DNA of 64,000 nt, from assembly GCA_029532415.1 (NCBI GenBank), contig JAQOTA010000015.1:1612001-1676000 (forward strand), given 5' to 3'. The stretch comes from Marasmius tenuissimus (lineage: Eukaryota > Basidiomycota > Agaricomycetes > Agaricales > Marasmiaceae). A program made the position numbers and the translations under genes. Every line of letters begins with the position of its first letter. Position 1 is the first letter of the stretch. Below are positions 21,312 to 32,700 of this stretch, piece after piece. The notes under the pieces are model-generated. The model was not told the DNA's origin and did no database searches. It saw only the letters and a program-made list of their open reading frames with translations.

Positions 21312-23256
21312 CGCTGAACAGAACGCTCGCGGAGATTAAAGCCGGTAGAGTGGAAATATAAGGCAGAGGTTTTATAGTGATCGAAGAAGGACAAAACTCG
21401 GAGTGTAACAGAAAAGACCATGCTGCACCTGATTTTGTAGGCATGGCCAAAGACTTGCGATTTGGCAAACATGGACTCTTGATTGAATACGGAGGGGTGG
21501 TGGATACCAAGATTGGAAGTGAGCGACGAGAGGAATCCGAACACGGGTCATGGAAGAGACTCAGACGGCAAAAAACTGTTCGATTACAACAGGTAGGCGC
21601 ATGCGGTCGGGAAAGGGAGACTCGTGCGGCCGAAAGTAGAGAGAGAGTACCGCACAACCTTGGAGATATCCTCTCAGGGATGCATGTGGATACACTTAAC
21701 TGAGATTGGATTTGTGCGGTAGTAGTGGCACTGACTTCACAGCGAACGAGAGAACCACATCCCGCCACTGAATTGTGGTTTGCCCGGAAGGTGTGTACTA
21801 GGTAATGAAGCCATCAGTAAGGTGAAATGCACCAGGTGTCCCCAGCGTTGTTAGGCGTCGACTCGTGTGCCGGTGAGAGTACAAGCCCTGCAGCCATTCA
21901 AGGCAAAACGTGGGCCAGTACCCGGCACTGGGCCGACCAGCATAGGTAGTGTGGGTCGGCGAACGAGGGCATGTGGGTCTTTTGATTCGAGTGATGATTC
22001 AATTGTGGAGACTAACTATGTTCCAGATGATCTATTTCAGCTATCGTGTTTGAAGTGAGAAGATAACAAGAAAACAATGGTTTGGCTCAAAAGAGGAACT
22101 GACCGTACATCTACCGCAGTACACTTTTGCCAGGTCATCGGAAGACCCGTCCCGATCCAATTTCGATGAAGGAACTGATCCGGCCTATGCAGAGCAACAG
22201 ATAGAAGTGTCAGAAGTGCAACGAAAAGCGTTGGCAAAACTACCATTAACCTTCGAAATGCATGCGAGTGCCGAGCGCTGAGCATCGACGTAGTACGCAA
22301 CCCTGTGAATGAGCTGCACTGCCACTGCTAGTGGCTTTTGAGTTCTCCTCCGGTCCGACGCGCCACTGCTAACGCGCACAAGCGTGGGTCCTTGTATCGG
22401 GACTCGCGCTCGATTTATAATAACTCAAACTCGGATATGATGTGCCCATGTTCATAATCAAAATGGTATCCAAGATGGTCAACAGTCAATTTGAAGCAGG
22501 CTCTTGTGAATCAACGCAGCCAAGCCAAGTATGCACACATAGATAATCACGATTCTCATTGACCTACACAAAGTTCCCGACTCCAACTTCAATGCAAATG
22601 CGAGTCTATGGAAGATAGGCTACACGGGGTTCCTGCCTCGATCATGACCATCGTATGGCGCCTCACCTTGGCCTGCAACTGGGTGAGTGACATTCAAGAA
22701 GCCGGGGATTCTGTGTGAAGATAAAATCGTGTAGAGTAGTCCGAGTCGGTTCTTGACTCGAATTCGAATAAGGTATTGGAAAAAGCAGGCTCACCTCGGT
22801 GACCGTTCCTCCAGGGCACCTTGCACGAGTAACATTTCAGTCCGAACTTGTTCATGTACATCAAAGACGCCCAAATGCTTACCCTGCCGTCGCCCCGAGG
22901 GAACTATTGAACCTATGGAGATGTTAGCCACATAGACAGAGAACGTTCCTTCATGCTTTCCAGGCCTCGAACCAGCCTCAAACCAACAAGCATGGGAAAA
23001 CAAATTCGCAGAAAGATTCATCAATCATCAGAGTACTTACCTATGAAACAAAGCCCGAATCGGAGGGAGTCGTTGTCGTCCTGTGCGAAAAGAATGTCAG
23101 GGTTCGGATTATAGAGAGATACGACACGAACGGGTTCATCGAGAACGAAAAATGCTTTCCTCTACGCGTCGGAGAGGGTGAGGGTGTCGTCCAGTTCTTC
23201 GGTCTCGCAGACGGGACCGTACATTCGGGCGTAGTCGTCCCGGTAGTCGAAGTTGC
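21312..23256. other. Gene-poor interval
   Basis: Holds the chitinase promoter at its left end. On the minus strand, 22791-23024 (NISIGSIVPSGRRQGKHLG) and 23040-23160 (SLYNPNPDILFAQDDND) have coding character and may be further exons of the acidic gene at 23257-23591, but joins could not be fixed. The rest shows no recognisable gene or repeat. Confidence 0.4.
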
Positions 23257-23591
23257 TCACACCCCATCGTAGAGTCCTGCAGCTGAGACGTTCCTCTCGT
23301 CCTCTAGATTGTCGTTGAAGTTGTCCGCGTCGATGTCGTCCTCGCTGTCTTGTGAGTACTCGCTATCGCTGTCGCTGTCAGTCTCGGTGCCCAAATCGTC
23401 GTCGGTCTCCTCGTCCTCGTCGAATCCTGAAAGGTCGTATGCCTATAGCAAAAGCGAACTGGAAGTCGGTATCGGGGGTGAGAAAGCAACGAAAGAGGCC
23501 TCACCACTGCACCGTCCTCATCTGAGGCGGTGAGGATGAGCACCAGGACCTCGAGCTGGACGTCCTTGTCAACCTGTAAACTCGTCAGCAT
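23257..23591 (-). CDS. Acidic protein of unknown family, 3' part unresolved
   Basis: Exon 1 is 23591-23505 (starts MLTSLQVDKDVQLEV), exon 2 begins at 23442 after a 62-base GT-AG intron and encodes a very acidic stretch with DEDEETDDD, TDSDSDSEYSQDSEDD and NFNDNLEDERN. In that frame TGA is met at 23257. The next sequence in another frame continues with SNFDYRDDYARMYGPV, which suggests either a frame break or a donor at GGGTGTGAGC that would skip to an acceptor near 23088 and continue with DDNDSLRFG. I do not recognise the family. It may be a real but badly conserved gene or a decaying one. Confidence 0.35.
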
Positions 23592-25580
23592 TGTTCAATA
23601 GCAAATCGCCCAAGGACACGCCCGAATCGCATCTGTCAAGGCTACCAACGGTCCTACTCCTCCCCGTCCTCCACTGCTTGACGGACTCGAGCTAGTTGTA
23701 GCACTAAGCATAGGTAAAGCACAGGTATATAGCTGGGAAGCCCCAGACATGCTAGGGCGTACCAATGTACGGCAACAAGGTTCAAACCAGGGCTGGAAAG
23801 GAAGGCTTCCGTGGGTGTCTTCTTGAGGTGAAGATGAGGACAGTAGAGGGAAACGGAAACGACGCGTCGATGGAGATGGAAGTCAGGAGCAGAAGACGCG
23901 TCGCGGGGGTAGCGGACGTTGATAGCCGAAGTTCACATCCTGATTGAGATAAGATCCTGATGACCTTGTCCAATCAGGAGCGAGTTTCAGTCGAGTTCAC
24001 TCTGCTGGGGCGTTCACTAATATTTAGTGAGAGATGAAGGTCAGAATCTACCATAGTTCGACCAACACAAAGTTTGCATGATATTTGTACACGCTTGCCT
24101 GCTACTTATCTGGTTTCCCTGGTAGGTTAAGAGGACCGAACGACGCGTTCCCCACTGGCCTGATGCTGTAGGACTCGAAGCCGTGTTGACAGTTCGATAG
24201 GGCCAGCACATTTCGTGTAGCTCATGAACCTTCTTGTTCCCGACACCATCCTTGATCTGGTAAAGATGGTATTCAACGGGGAATCAGTCGTCGCCGAGCA
24301 GTGAATTCTATGCGCAACCGCATGCGTGATTGCCCGCCCTCCAAGTCCAAGATTGCCGTACTAACCACTCTTCTAACATCCGCTTTAGCACTCGAAAAGA
24401 AACACTGAGAACTGGACAAGCTGCGTTGAGTAATCCAACAAAGGAAACTCACCTCCAACCCGAGGGATCCTGAACTTCGCGAGCTACGTATAGTGACAAG
24501 TCCCCAGACGAATTCACCTTTGAAAAGGTTCCATGCGGCGATGCATAGGATACACACCGACGGGTCTGACACTGGGTCAAGACGGCCCAATTGACGATCT
24601 CTTGGGGTCCGTTTGGTGACAAGGTTCTGGGGTAACATTGGTCAATTGACTTCAGTGGGTACCGCGAACGCGGTGACGTCCAATCCGCAGTCAAGCCCTC
24701 CTGCGTACACATAGCTGCACCTTTGCCTGCAGCCTTGCCGATGGCCAAAGCGGACCAGGGAACCCCTTCCAAACGCGTGGATCCGAGAATCGTCCGAACA
24801 TGAGATTTTGATCAAGGTATCCGCAGCGTGGTTTGAGTTCACCGTTCTGCGCAAGGGGGACTAAGTCTGACTGAGTGCGCTTGGTCCTCGTCGGAGGGAC
24901 ACCCCTTGGAGCTTGCCCGTGATTCGACGCGCTTATTTGTGCGTCGCTCCGCACGCACGCTCGTGAGTTGTAGACACGATGCGCTTTCCAACCGCTCCGG
25001 ACGGAGCAAATGCATCGACTGTTTGTCTACGTTTCAATGGCTTCATTTTGGCGAACGCCTTGAGGCTCGGAGTTGCCGTTGGATGAAAGACATGCATGTA
25101 CAAAGAATTCAAAGGATATGTGCTGCACAAAGGCACCACAAGGTGCTTGACTAGCCTTGATGCCGAGCTGAACCTACATTTTACCCTGATGATACTGCAA
25201 GTGATTTCAGGTCCCAGGGCCATCCTCCAAGTTGAAGGCGTGTACGATCCCCGATGTAAAAAAGGTGATTGACCTGCTGAGGGCAGTCTTTTCCGTTTGG
25301 CAAAATCATCGGCTCGTTAGACTGGGGGAGTTTGTATACCTGATGGAGGTTGTGGAAGAAAGTGAAAGAGACGATTGTACGGGCCGAGGTAAATGGAGTC
25401 GATGTTAGATCGGCTAATTGATTGACGCTTTGCCTCGTGAATCAGAACGTTCTGCTTGGACTGTGACAGACACTATTTATGTAACCCTTCATTTCCTTAT
25501 ACATTGACAACCAATTGACCCCCTCTCTCACCTTCTTTTTCATCTTCGTTCTTTCATTATTACTCTCATCCATCCTCTCA
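23592..25580. other. Gene-poor interval
   Basis: Two kilobases with only short, mutually overlapping frames on both strands. Minus strand 24660-24800 faintly resembles the end of a double-stranded RNA-binding fold (GKAAGKGAAM) but is not supported around it. The right end is the promoter of the gene at 25581, with long pyrimidine tracts near 25520-25570. Confidence 0.45.
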
Positions 25581-26433
25581 ATGGCTCAATTCAATCTTCC
25601 TGACCACAATATTCGACCACACCGTTCAGAATATGCTGTATCCATCTCGAGCAGGTATCCATGACCCCTGTGAACATGAATTCGACGTCGAATTGATTTT
25701 CGTCGCTACTAGCAAATTAGAGTCCTCCTTAAAGAGAATGACAAAGCAGACTGCTCAGTACGAATACCAGATGAAGGAACTAGAGGTGTGTCTGCAATTC
25801 TCCGTACTCCCTGTAATTGCCGTACTCAAAGAACTCATTCCTCTAGCACAAGTTCTCTGAGAGTCTAAGCAATTTCAGGGCAATCGACAGTCTGCTTCAG
25901 GAAGCATTCACGGGCCTCAAGGTACGTTCCTTCATAACGATTGTTTCACTCACTTGCACGCACTGACTCGGCATCCCTAGCGAACCTCCAAACGGGCAGA
26001 TCGAGCCCTCGACCATCAAGTTCCTGCCATTAACAATGACCTTGAAGAGTCTTTGAAAGTCCTTACCGAGCTTGACCAAACTCTACCTGCAATACGGAAG
26101 CAAGTGATGGAAATACGGACTCTATATGACTCTGGCCGCGACAAAGTGCGTTAAACCCGTCAGTTTATCGTGAATCGTTTCCGCTTACTCGCATATCGTT
26201 AGGCCCAGACACTGGTATCACACCTGCGGTGGCTCAACACAGAATTTTACGAACGTTGGAGGGTAACAATATTCACCTCCTCGAGTCCGGTGTCATCGCA
26301 ATGGAAGATTATCATGCGGTTCCTGTTCACAATCTCTTTCGTGATATGTTGTTGGCTCGCCTGGATCTCTGTGTTGGGTGGATACCGTGCTTACCGGCAT
26401 AAGCTTGTCTGGGGTGAACGGCTGATGTCTTGA
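25581..26433 (+). CDS. Coiled-coil protein with a C-terminal membrane segment, unknown family
   Basis: Five exons: 25581-25654, 25713-25785, 25847-25921, 25981-26145, 26203-26433; 205 residues, all introns GT-AG of 57-61 bases and all in phase, which supports a real gene. The N-terminal ~125 residues look helical and coiled (SSLKRMTKQTAQYEYQMKEL, LEESLKVLTELDQTLPAIRK). Near the C-terminus ~21 hydrophobic residues (FLFTISFVICCWLAWISVLG) form one membrane helix followed by a short basic tail, YRAYRHKLVWGERLMS. It is probably a tail-anchored or single-pass organelle protein that oligomerises. I do not recognise the family and give no function. Confidence 0.7.
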
Positions 26434-26750
26434 CATTCAGGATTGCTTTTAGTTTGTTCTCGATGTTCCTCTCTGGTCCAGTCATTGGCCACTTGCTTCA
26501 TTTGTTGCGCTTTCCATTTATCATTATATCCAGCATCGCATCATACCATACGACATTGTACAATTATACACATATTCTTACTTGAAACCCGCACTAGTGG
26601 CTCGATTGGTGAACGAGATGAGGCGAGATGACTCGAGGGGATCTGTGGCGCTTGCTATAGTCGTCATCAGGCGCTGGTATCCACGTGCACCATCATTACC
26701 GGTCGTGACTGTCGAGTCTCGTTTCGACCTCACCTCCATGACCTCTCCAG
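26434..26750. other. Intergenic interval
   Basis: Terminator of the coiled-coil gene and promoter of the Tag1-like gene. No element recognised. Confidence 0.5.
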
Positions 26751-28760
26751 ATGAGCTCAGACACAGAATCGAACTCAGATACCAGACTCAACAAAGGCAA
26801 AGGAAGAGCTTCGGAGCCCAGCGAGCGTACACCACTACTTGGCCAGACCTCGTCGGAAGCGGCAACCGAGGAAGATGCACTGTCGACCACTGTGAATACA
26901 CGAGGAAGTCTACGGGCCATTCTTCTTCGCGTATTTCTGGTTTCATTGCTCTTCTGTGTTGTTGCTTTTGTTATCGCGGCGCTGCTAACATGGTCGTATG
27001 TCTCCCGGACGTCCGGCCTGTCTCCCGATGCCATTCTGCACGAAGCAGTTGTATTTGAAGGGCCACGAAGAATCAATATACTCAATACGACGTGGTCGGA
27101 TGGCATGTGGGTGGAAGTAGAGGGAAGAGTAGGAGTCGATGCCGGCTCGGTCGTTGGTGTGAACAGAGATCCCAGCGGCGACGCGTTCTTCGAGGACGTA
27201 TGGAAGTCCTTTGGGCGATGGGGAATTAACGAACTTCACCAAGTTTCTGTCAAGACCTCGACCATCGACATTAGATCACACCATGACCTCACAACGGTCC
27301 TCGCTTCCATAGAAATACCTCCTCTAGAACTTCCCCTCACAGTCAACCCACCCGCCGACCACAGTTGGCTATCCCCTATCTCTACACCTGTCTTCATCCG
27401 CCCCACACATAACACCTCCGCTCTCATGCAGTTTGTTCGTGAATCATGGAAGCTGGGAACCGTCAGTGTTCGAGCTGACTTGGCGGACCTCGATGTTAAA
27501 GGGGCTCTCTAGACTCGGGGTCTTGGAGGAACCGGTTACATCGAGCTTTTTCGAATGTGAAGACCTCGATTCATGTTGAAAGTGAGTGCCCATTTATATC
27601 GGGCGCATTCCAGTTTTAACGTTGCGCGTACGTAGTACCTCCTCTGCCAGGACTACCACATCCGGGACGAAACACGCCTTTCCCTTCTGTCGCAGACCTC
27701 ATCACACTATGCACCTTCAACCTTTCTACGTCATCCGACCACTTACATATAGAGGCGGTGGCCACCGTAGTTGATCCTGCGCCTTCCAACTTCGATCTCA
27801 CAGTACCATCTTTACCATTTATGGTTTCCCTTCCCTCCGGAGTAGTCGACCTCGCGCCCGTTGCATCAGTGAACACAGAACCCTTTAGTCTAACTCACCC
27901 AAACATCACTCTTGACATCGCCGGTCGTGTCCTACCGTTACAAACGGAAAGTCTACCGGTACTTTCAACGTTCATCTCGCGCTACCTATCTGGCCTCGCG
28001 AATCCGATCACAGTTTCGACGCCAATTGTTCCAGGTTTGTCTGCCGATGCGGAATTCCCCCCACCAGTCAAGAAACCACGGATCCTACGGGATGTCACCA
28101 TTCGAGACATGAAGATCAAGCCCGGAAACACTTTCCTTGCCAGCGGGACCGTCTTTGCGCGTGTCGTGCTGCCGAAGGGGATGAATATCGAGTTGGACGT
28201 GAAGAGGGTCCTCCCCGACGTGTTGGTATTTGATGGCGAGGTGCCCGACTCGATACACCTTAAACCGTTGATATCCGATAATCCTCCCCCAAAACATCCA
28301 CTTCCTGACCCTCTGCCGGAGAAAGCATTTGGCCATATACGGCCGGATGACTGGCTCGTATCGAGCTGTGAGGCTGTCGACCCGGAAGCGGGAGAAGGGG
28401 CTGAGTTTATTGTTACTGCAAAGATTGTGGATGTTCCTTTGGAGGTGTTGCCTGGTCGGCATTCGGAGTTTAGTGAATTTGTGAGCAAGGTGAATGTACT
28501 TGGGTTTTGGAACCGATAAAGAGAGACTTAATTCAGTGACACAGGTGATCTTCGGAAGGCAAGGCGCGTTAGCTGGTATTCTTGGAACGGCTGATGTTGG
28601 CGTGACCGTGGATGGGCTGCCGTTTGATGGCCCAGGCCGTGACGATTGGATGGTTTTGAGTGGACTGCCGTTCAAAGGGAGCGTGAGGGTTGGAAAGAAG
28701 AGCATGCTTATGGACAGCGATAGATCTTGGATGGACGATTCGGGCCGGGAGTTGTTTTGA
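26751..28760 (+). CDS. TAG1: Tag1-like vacuolar membrane protein, with one frame break
   Basis: Three exons: 26751-27581, 27636-28489, 28545-28760; ~633 residues. The N-terminus has a basic/acidic cytosolic part with SERTPLLGQ, an acidic-dileucine sorting signal as in vacuolar proteins, then a single helix (FLVSLLFCVVAFVIAALLTW). The long luminal part contains repeated beta-rich segments (SPDAILHEAVVF, NPITVSTPIVPGL, GTADVGVTVDGLPFDG) typical of the fungal family around yeast Tag1/YLR173W, which helps end autophagy during long starvation. The function here is by family resemblance. After DLADLDVKG the frame hits a stop; adding one base in the GGGG run at 27501-27504 restores reading into NVKTSIHVEIPPLPG. 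Both flanks fit the family. Confidence 0.7.
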
Positions 28761-28874
28761 ATACTGTATGTGAAGTCTGTATATAATCTCGATGAACGAT
28801 GCTTTCGTATATTTAGGGGCTCTTGCTTATGAATACTTGGTGCGGAGTCCGACTACCGATACGGAAAAAGGGGC

Positions 28875-29476
28875 TTGTACCGAACTACATCGACTACCAG
28901 TCCCACCACTAACAACGTATGGGTTCACTTAGCCTCGAGGACAAAATATCCAGGACTACGGGGGATCGTAAGTGCTAAGTATTATGTGCCAACACGGGCC
29001 AATTACCCCCTTTACGACGCATTCCCCACCGCCGAAAGTTTCCCCATCGGTGGCCATCCAACCATCATTATACTTTCAATGTGAGCTATCTACAGCAACT
29101 CTGTCTCCAATTTGAGGCCTCTAACAGCATCAGGATGTACTGCTTCCTCCTCGCAATCCTGAAAGGCAGGACGACCAGATTTCGTTTACCAAAAGATACA
29201 ACAACAGAGTGGTTCGAGTTCTTTTCTCTGCCTCTCGAGTCCTGCCTCAACGCGGAAAAGTGTGTATTTTTGAAGGAGCAACCAAAGCTCTACGAAGTGT
29301 ATGAGGTGATCAGTGAGGCCGTGAAGGCTGAATCGATTTGGAACAAGGCCGAGGGGAAGGGAGAGGTTAAATGGGGAGGACGGGCAGGTAGAGTTGGACA
29401 ACCTACTAACCGGTTAATGATGGTCTTGTATTGCATCGTTGCTCCCAAGTTCTTCGGGCTGATTCTGCCCCGCTGA
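28875..29476 (+). CDS. Unrecognised two-exon gene or gene fragment
   Basis: Two open stretches are joined in frame by a canonical 53-base intron (29081-29133), giving ~180 residues including YYVPTRANYPLYDAFPTAES, FPIGGHPTIIIL, FRLPKDTTTEWFEFFSLPLE and FLKEQPKLYEVYEV. The in-phase intron argues that it is or was coding. There is no convincing ATG at the left end, so an upstream exon may be missing or the gene is truncated. No domain was recognised. It lies between the 3' ends of the Tag1-like gene and BYE1. Confidence 0.4.
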
Positions 29477-29736
29477 TGTATACACCCTTGCGGATATTTT
29501 GTACTGTGTCTGTATGGCTTTAAATCTCAATTTAGTTTAGTAGGCCTCCCATGTTTTTCCAGGGAAAGTGCCCTTTATTGACAGGCGTTTAGCGTTAAGT
29601 CGATGTAATTTAAATTTGACTACTTACTATTACATCTTACAAATCAGACTGAGCAAAAGATAATACGATGAAGGGAACGGAGAAACTAGAAACAGAAATA
29701 ATGGTATACTAGAACATACGCGAAGAAGTGTCACTG

Positions 29737-32700
29737 TCATGACCATCCTCCGTGACCACCCTGTGGCGAATCAGCCTGCATGGAACGCTTTCGGTTCCAG
29801 CCAGAATCAACCGGTTTGCGGGACCAGTCTTCCCCTCGATTGCGTCCGCCACGATTGCCACGACCGCCGCCATTTCCGCCACCTCTCCTTCCGCCCCCGC
29901 TCCCGCCACGATCGCCATGATCTGGGAATTGGTGTGGTGGGGGTCCATTGAAATTATGGTGTGAAGACGAAGACGAGGGGTATGGCGGCATGGGCGGGTA
30001 ATTACCTGCCGGAGGCCACGGTGGTAGCGATCCTGGGTATCCGGGATCGGGTGGTTGTTGCGGCTGAGCGGGTATTGCGACGGGTTGTGGTGGAACCGGT
30101 GATGATCCTAAGGCTGGTGGCACACTCGAAGCAGCCAGAGCACGCATCATGATGTCCATCTGTTCGGGTGTGAGAGTTGCTAATTCAGCAGCAAGAGCTT
30201 TCTGGTCGACGGGCAATGTTGCGGCTAAACTGGCGATATGGCCGGGCAGAGCTGGGAGAGAGGGAATTGGTGGTGTAGACTGAGTTGGAGGTACCGGAGA
30301 CATTCCGAGGGTCGAGCTGGAGGGAGGTGCTGTCGCCGGAGGTGGCGGTACTGAGGTCGGGGCTGACGACGGGGGAGGGGCGAGTTTTCCTTTGTTGAGC
30401 CACCATATACCGACCAGATAATCAGATGTGCGCTCCTTGGGCAGCTTAAGGTCGTCCAAAAGCTCCATGTAATCGGGTAAGGGTTCGCTAGAGAGCAGGG
30501 GGACGATATACATCTCCTTTCCTGGATGGTAATCCTTTGGACGCTGTCCCCATGGGAAAACAAGTCCATGGCGTCTGCAACAATAACTTTAGGTTTAAGG
30601 AAGCAAAACGAGAAGTGCAAGGTCTTACCCTTTTGCGATCAAAAAGTCGGAGAGTGTCTTGAAACCGGATTCCCCGTCGGTTGAAGGCGAGAACACAACC
30701 GCAATTAACTCCTTCGATGGATTCATTCGCATCTGCAGCAGGAACTTGGCCGAGTTCGCAACGGGGACTCGACCATCGATCCTGAGAGAATCCGACGGGA
30801 ACAAAGTTTTCCATAGCAGTGAGTTGGCCTCCATGGGTCTTCCGCCCATCTGTCTGGCCGTAACCGGCGTTTCCTGAGGTATGGTCGAGTCGAGTGGCAT
30901 CGAGATCTGAGAAAGACTGTTGGTTAGAAGGCACGAGAAACTTGTTGTAGAAATCAGCCGACACACCTTGCCAGTCCATACGTGAGGCATAGCATCGAAT
31001 AGTGCCCGTGCTGCCTCTGGAGTCAACGGCTCCTTCTCTTCCAAGAACATGTCGAAATCTCCGTCGTTCGCTGCGCCACCACCCAGAGGTTCGGTGGAAC
31101 CCATGACAACGTCCACACCCCCATCTTCACGCGAAGGGGGCGTGCTTGTCTCCCCATCGACTGGTGACATAGGCGAGCCGTGTGAAGGCACTGACCATAG
31201 GGAGTTGAGATTAAACGATGTCGTTGGAGTATCTGTTGGTGTACTAGGATGGTGCTGGACGTTGGCGAAAGGCGATATGGGTGTAGTGGGAGGGGGTGGT
31301 TGGGAGGTAGTTGCGGACACGGGCGACTTGAGACCGGTAGCATCCATAGGTAGTGTAGCATCTGGTAGTGACGCGGAAGGGTGTGGCGTATCTTTCGAAG
31401 CCTCCTCAGTGTCGGGTTCGTCGTCAATATTGATGAAGTCCGCCAAGTTGAGTTCAGGCTCCTGCATGACCATGTCCGAGTCTGTGTTGACAAGAAGAGA
31501 TGGTCTATCTGGATTGAAATCTCCGGATGGAATACCATCGGTAGGAGAAAACACATGAGAAGGGACAGGAGGGGGAGCTCCCCACGATTCGCCACTCTGT
31601 GGAACAACGGGTGACTCAGGAGGAATCGACATCGACATAGTACGTTGGCGAGGCGGGGCTGCTCTCAACCGCTCCATCCGTTCTCGTTCCATGCGCTCCT
31701 CGTCCTCCTGTCGACGCTCACTTTCGCGAAGGCTCCCATTGATGTCCTCAATATCTTCCAGTCCTTTGTGCGTGATCTTTGCACGAGGTGCTGTGACCTT
31801 TTTAAGAATCGAGTGCTCCAGCGCCTCCTTCTCAGCGATCCTAATTGACTGCTTCAATTCCTCATTCGCCAAGTCGGTGGACGACATTACAGATATCTCT
31901 TTAGGAGAAATCTGGTTGGAAGCGATCCGTTTATGGATCACGACACGATCACGTTTGCTAAGATTAAATTGTATCGTTCGGAACCGGTCTCTGTAGAAGA
32001 GCTGATCAGTAAAGGAAATGTCGGGGAAAGCGCTGGTACTTACTTGTACTTCCCGCCAGCTGAAGGGTGACCGCTTTTGTCGGGCTCGCAGTATATCTCA
32101 TAGACACAGGCCTCTAGATCATCGGCAAATTTCTTTGCGCTAGCCAAAACGGTGGCTTTCTCTTCTTCTGTCAGTTCCTCAGGCTTCTTCTCAGCCACTG
32201 ATTCGTCACCATCCCCTTCGCCGCTGTCACTGACACCAAGGTGAGGATACCTGAGAAAGATGTCGCGGAACAGCTCTTCAAGCTTTCCGAGGCAGTATTT
32301 TCGCGTGGGATCATCCACCGGGTCTGAGGATGTGGTCGTGGTTTTTGCCTTTTTCGGTGGCGGAGGTTGAGCGGTACTGGTGCTTATCTTCCGTTTGCCT
32401 TTGCCTGATGGCCCAGGTGAGCTCGATCCAGCAGGCTTTCCTTTGGTCAGTCGTCGCTTCCGCAGAGTCTCGGAGGCAGCGGAACTATCAGAATCGGATC
32501 CAGATTCGTAGTTTTGTCGAAGCCGGCGCTACCCCGAATGTTATCAATCATTCATTCCATGCAAAAACAGACAGCGTACCTTTCCGGATACTTTTGCCTT
32601 CACCTCGTCCTCCGTGTAATCGTCCTCGCTCCCCGGATCATCCGATTCTTGACTAAACTCGTCCGGGGGGTCGGGAACGGACTTGGATGTTTTCGTTGCC

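Noticed and set aside
23760..23800. tRNA-like T-loop (GGTTCAAACC)
   Set aside because: No matching T-stem, acceptor stem or D-arm could be built around it. The same holds for similar boxes near 3716, 22975 and 43920.
24642..24954. Possible double-stranded RNA-binding domain on the minus strand
   Set aside because: Only the GKAAGKGAAM-like segment fits; the preceding beta strands are missing and no exon joins work.
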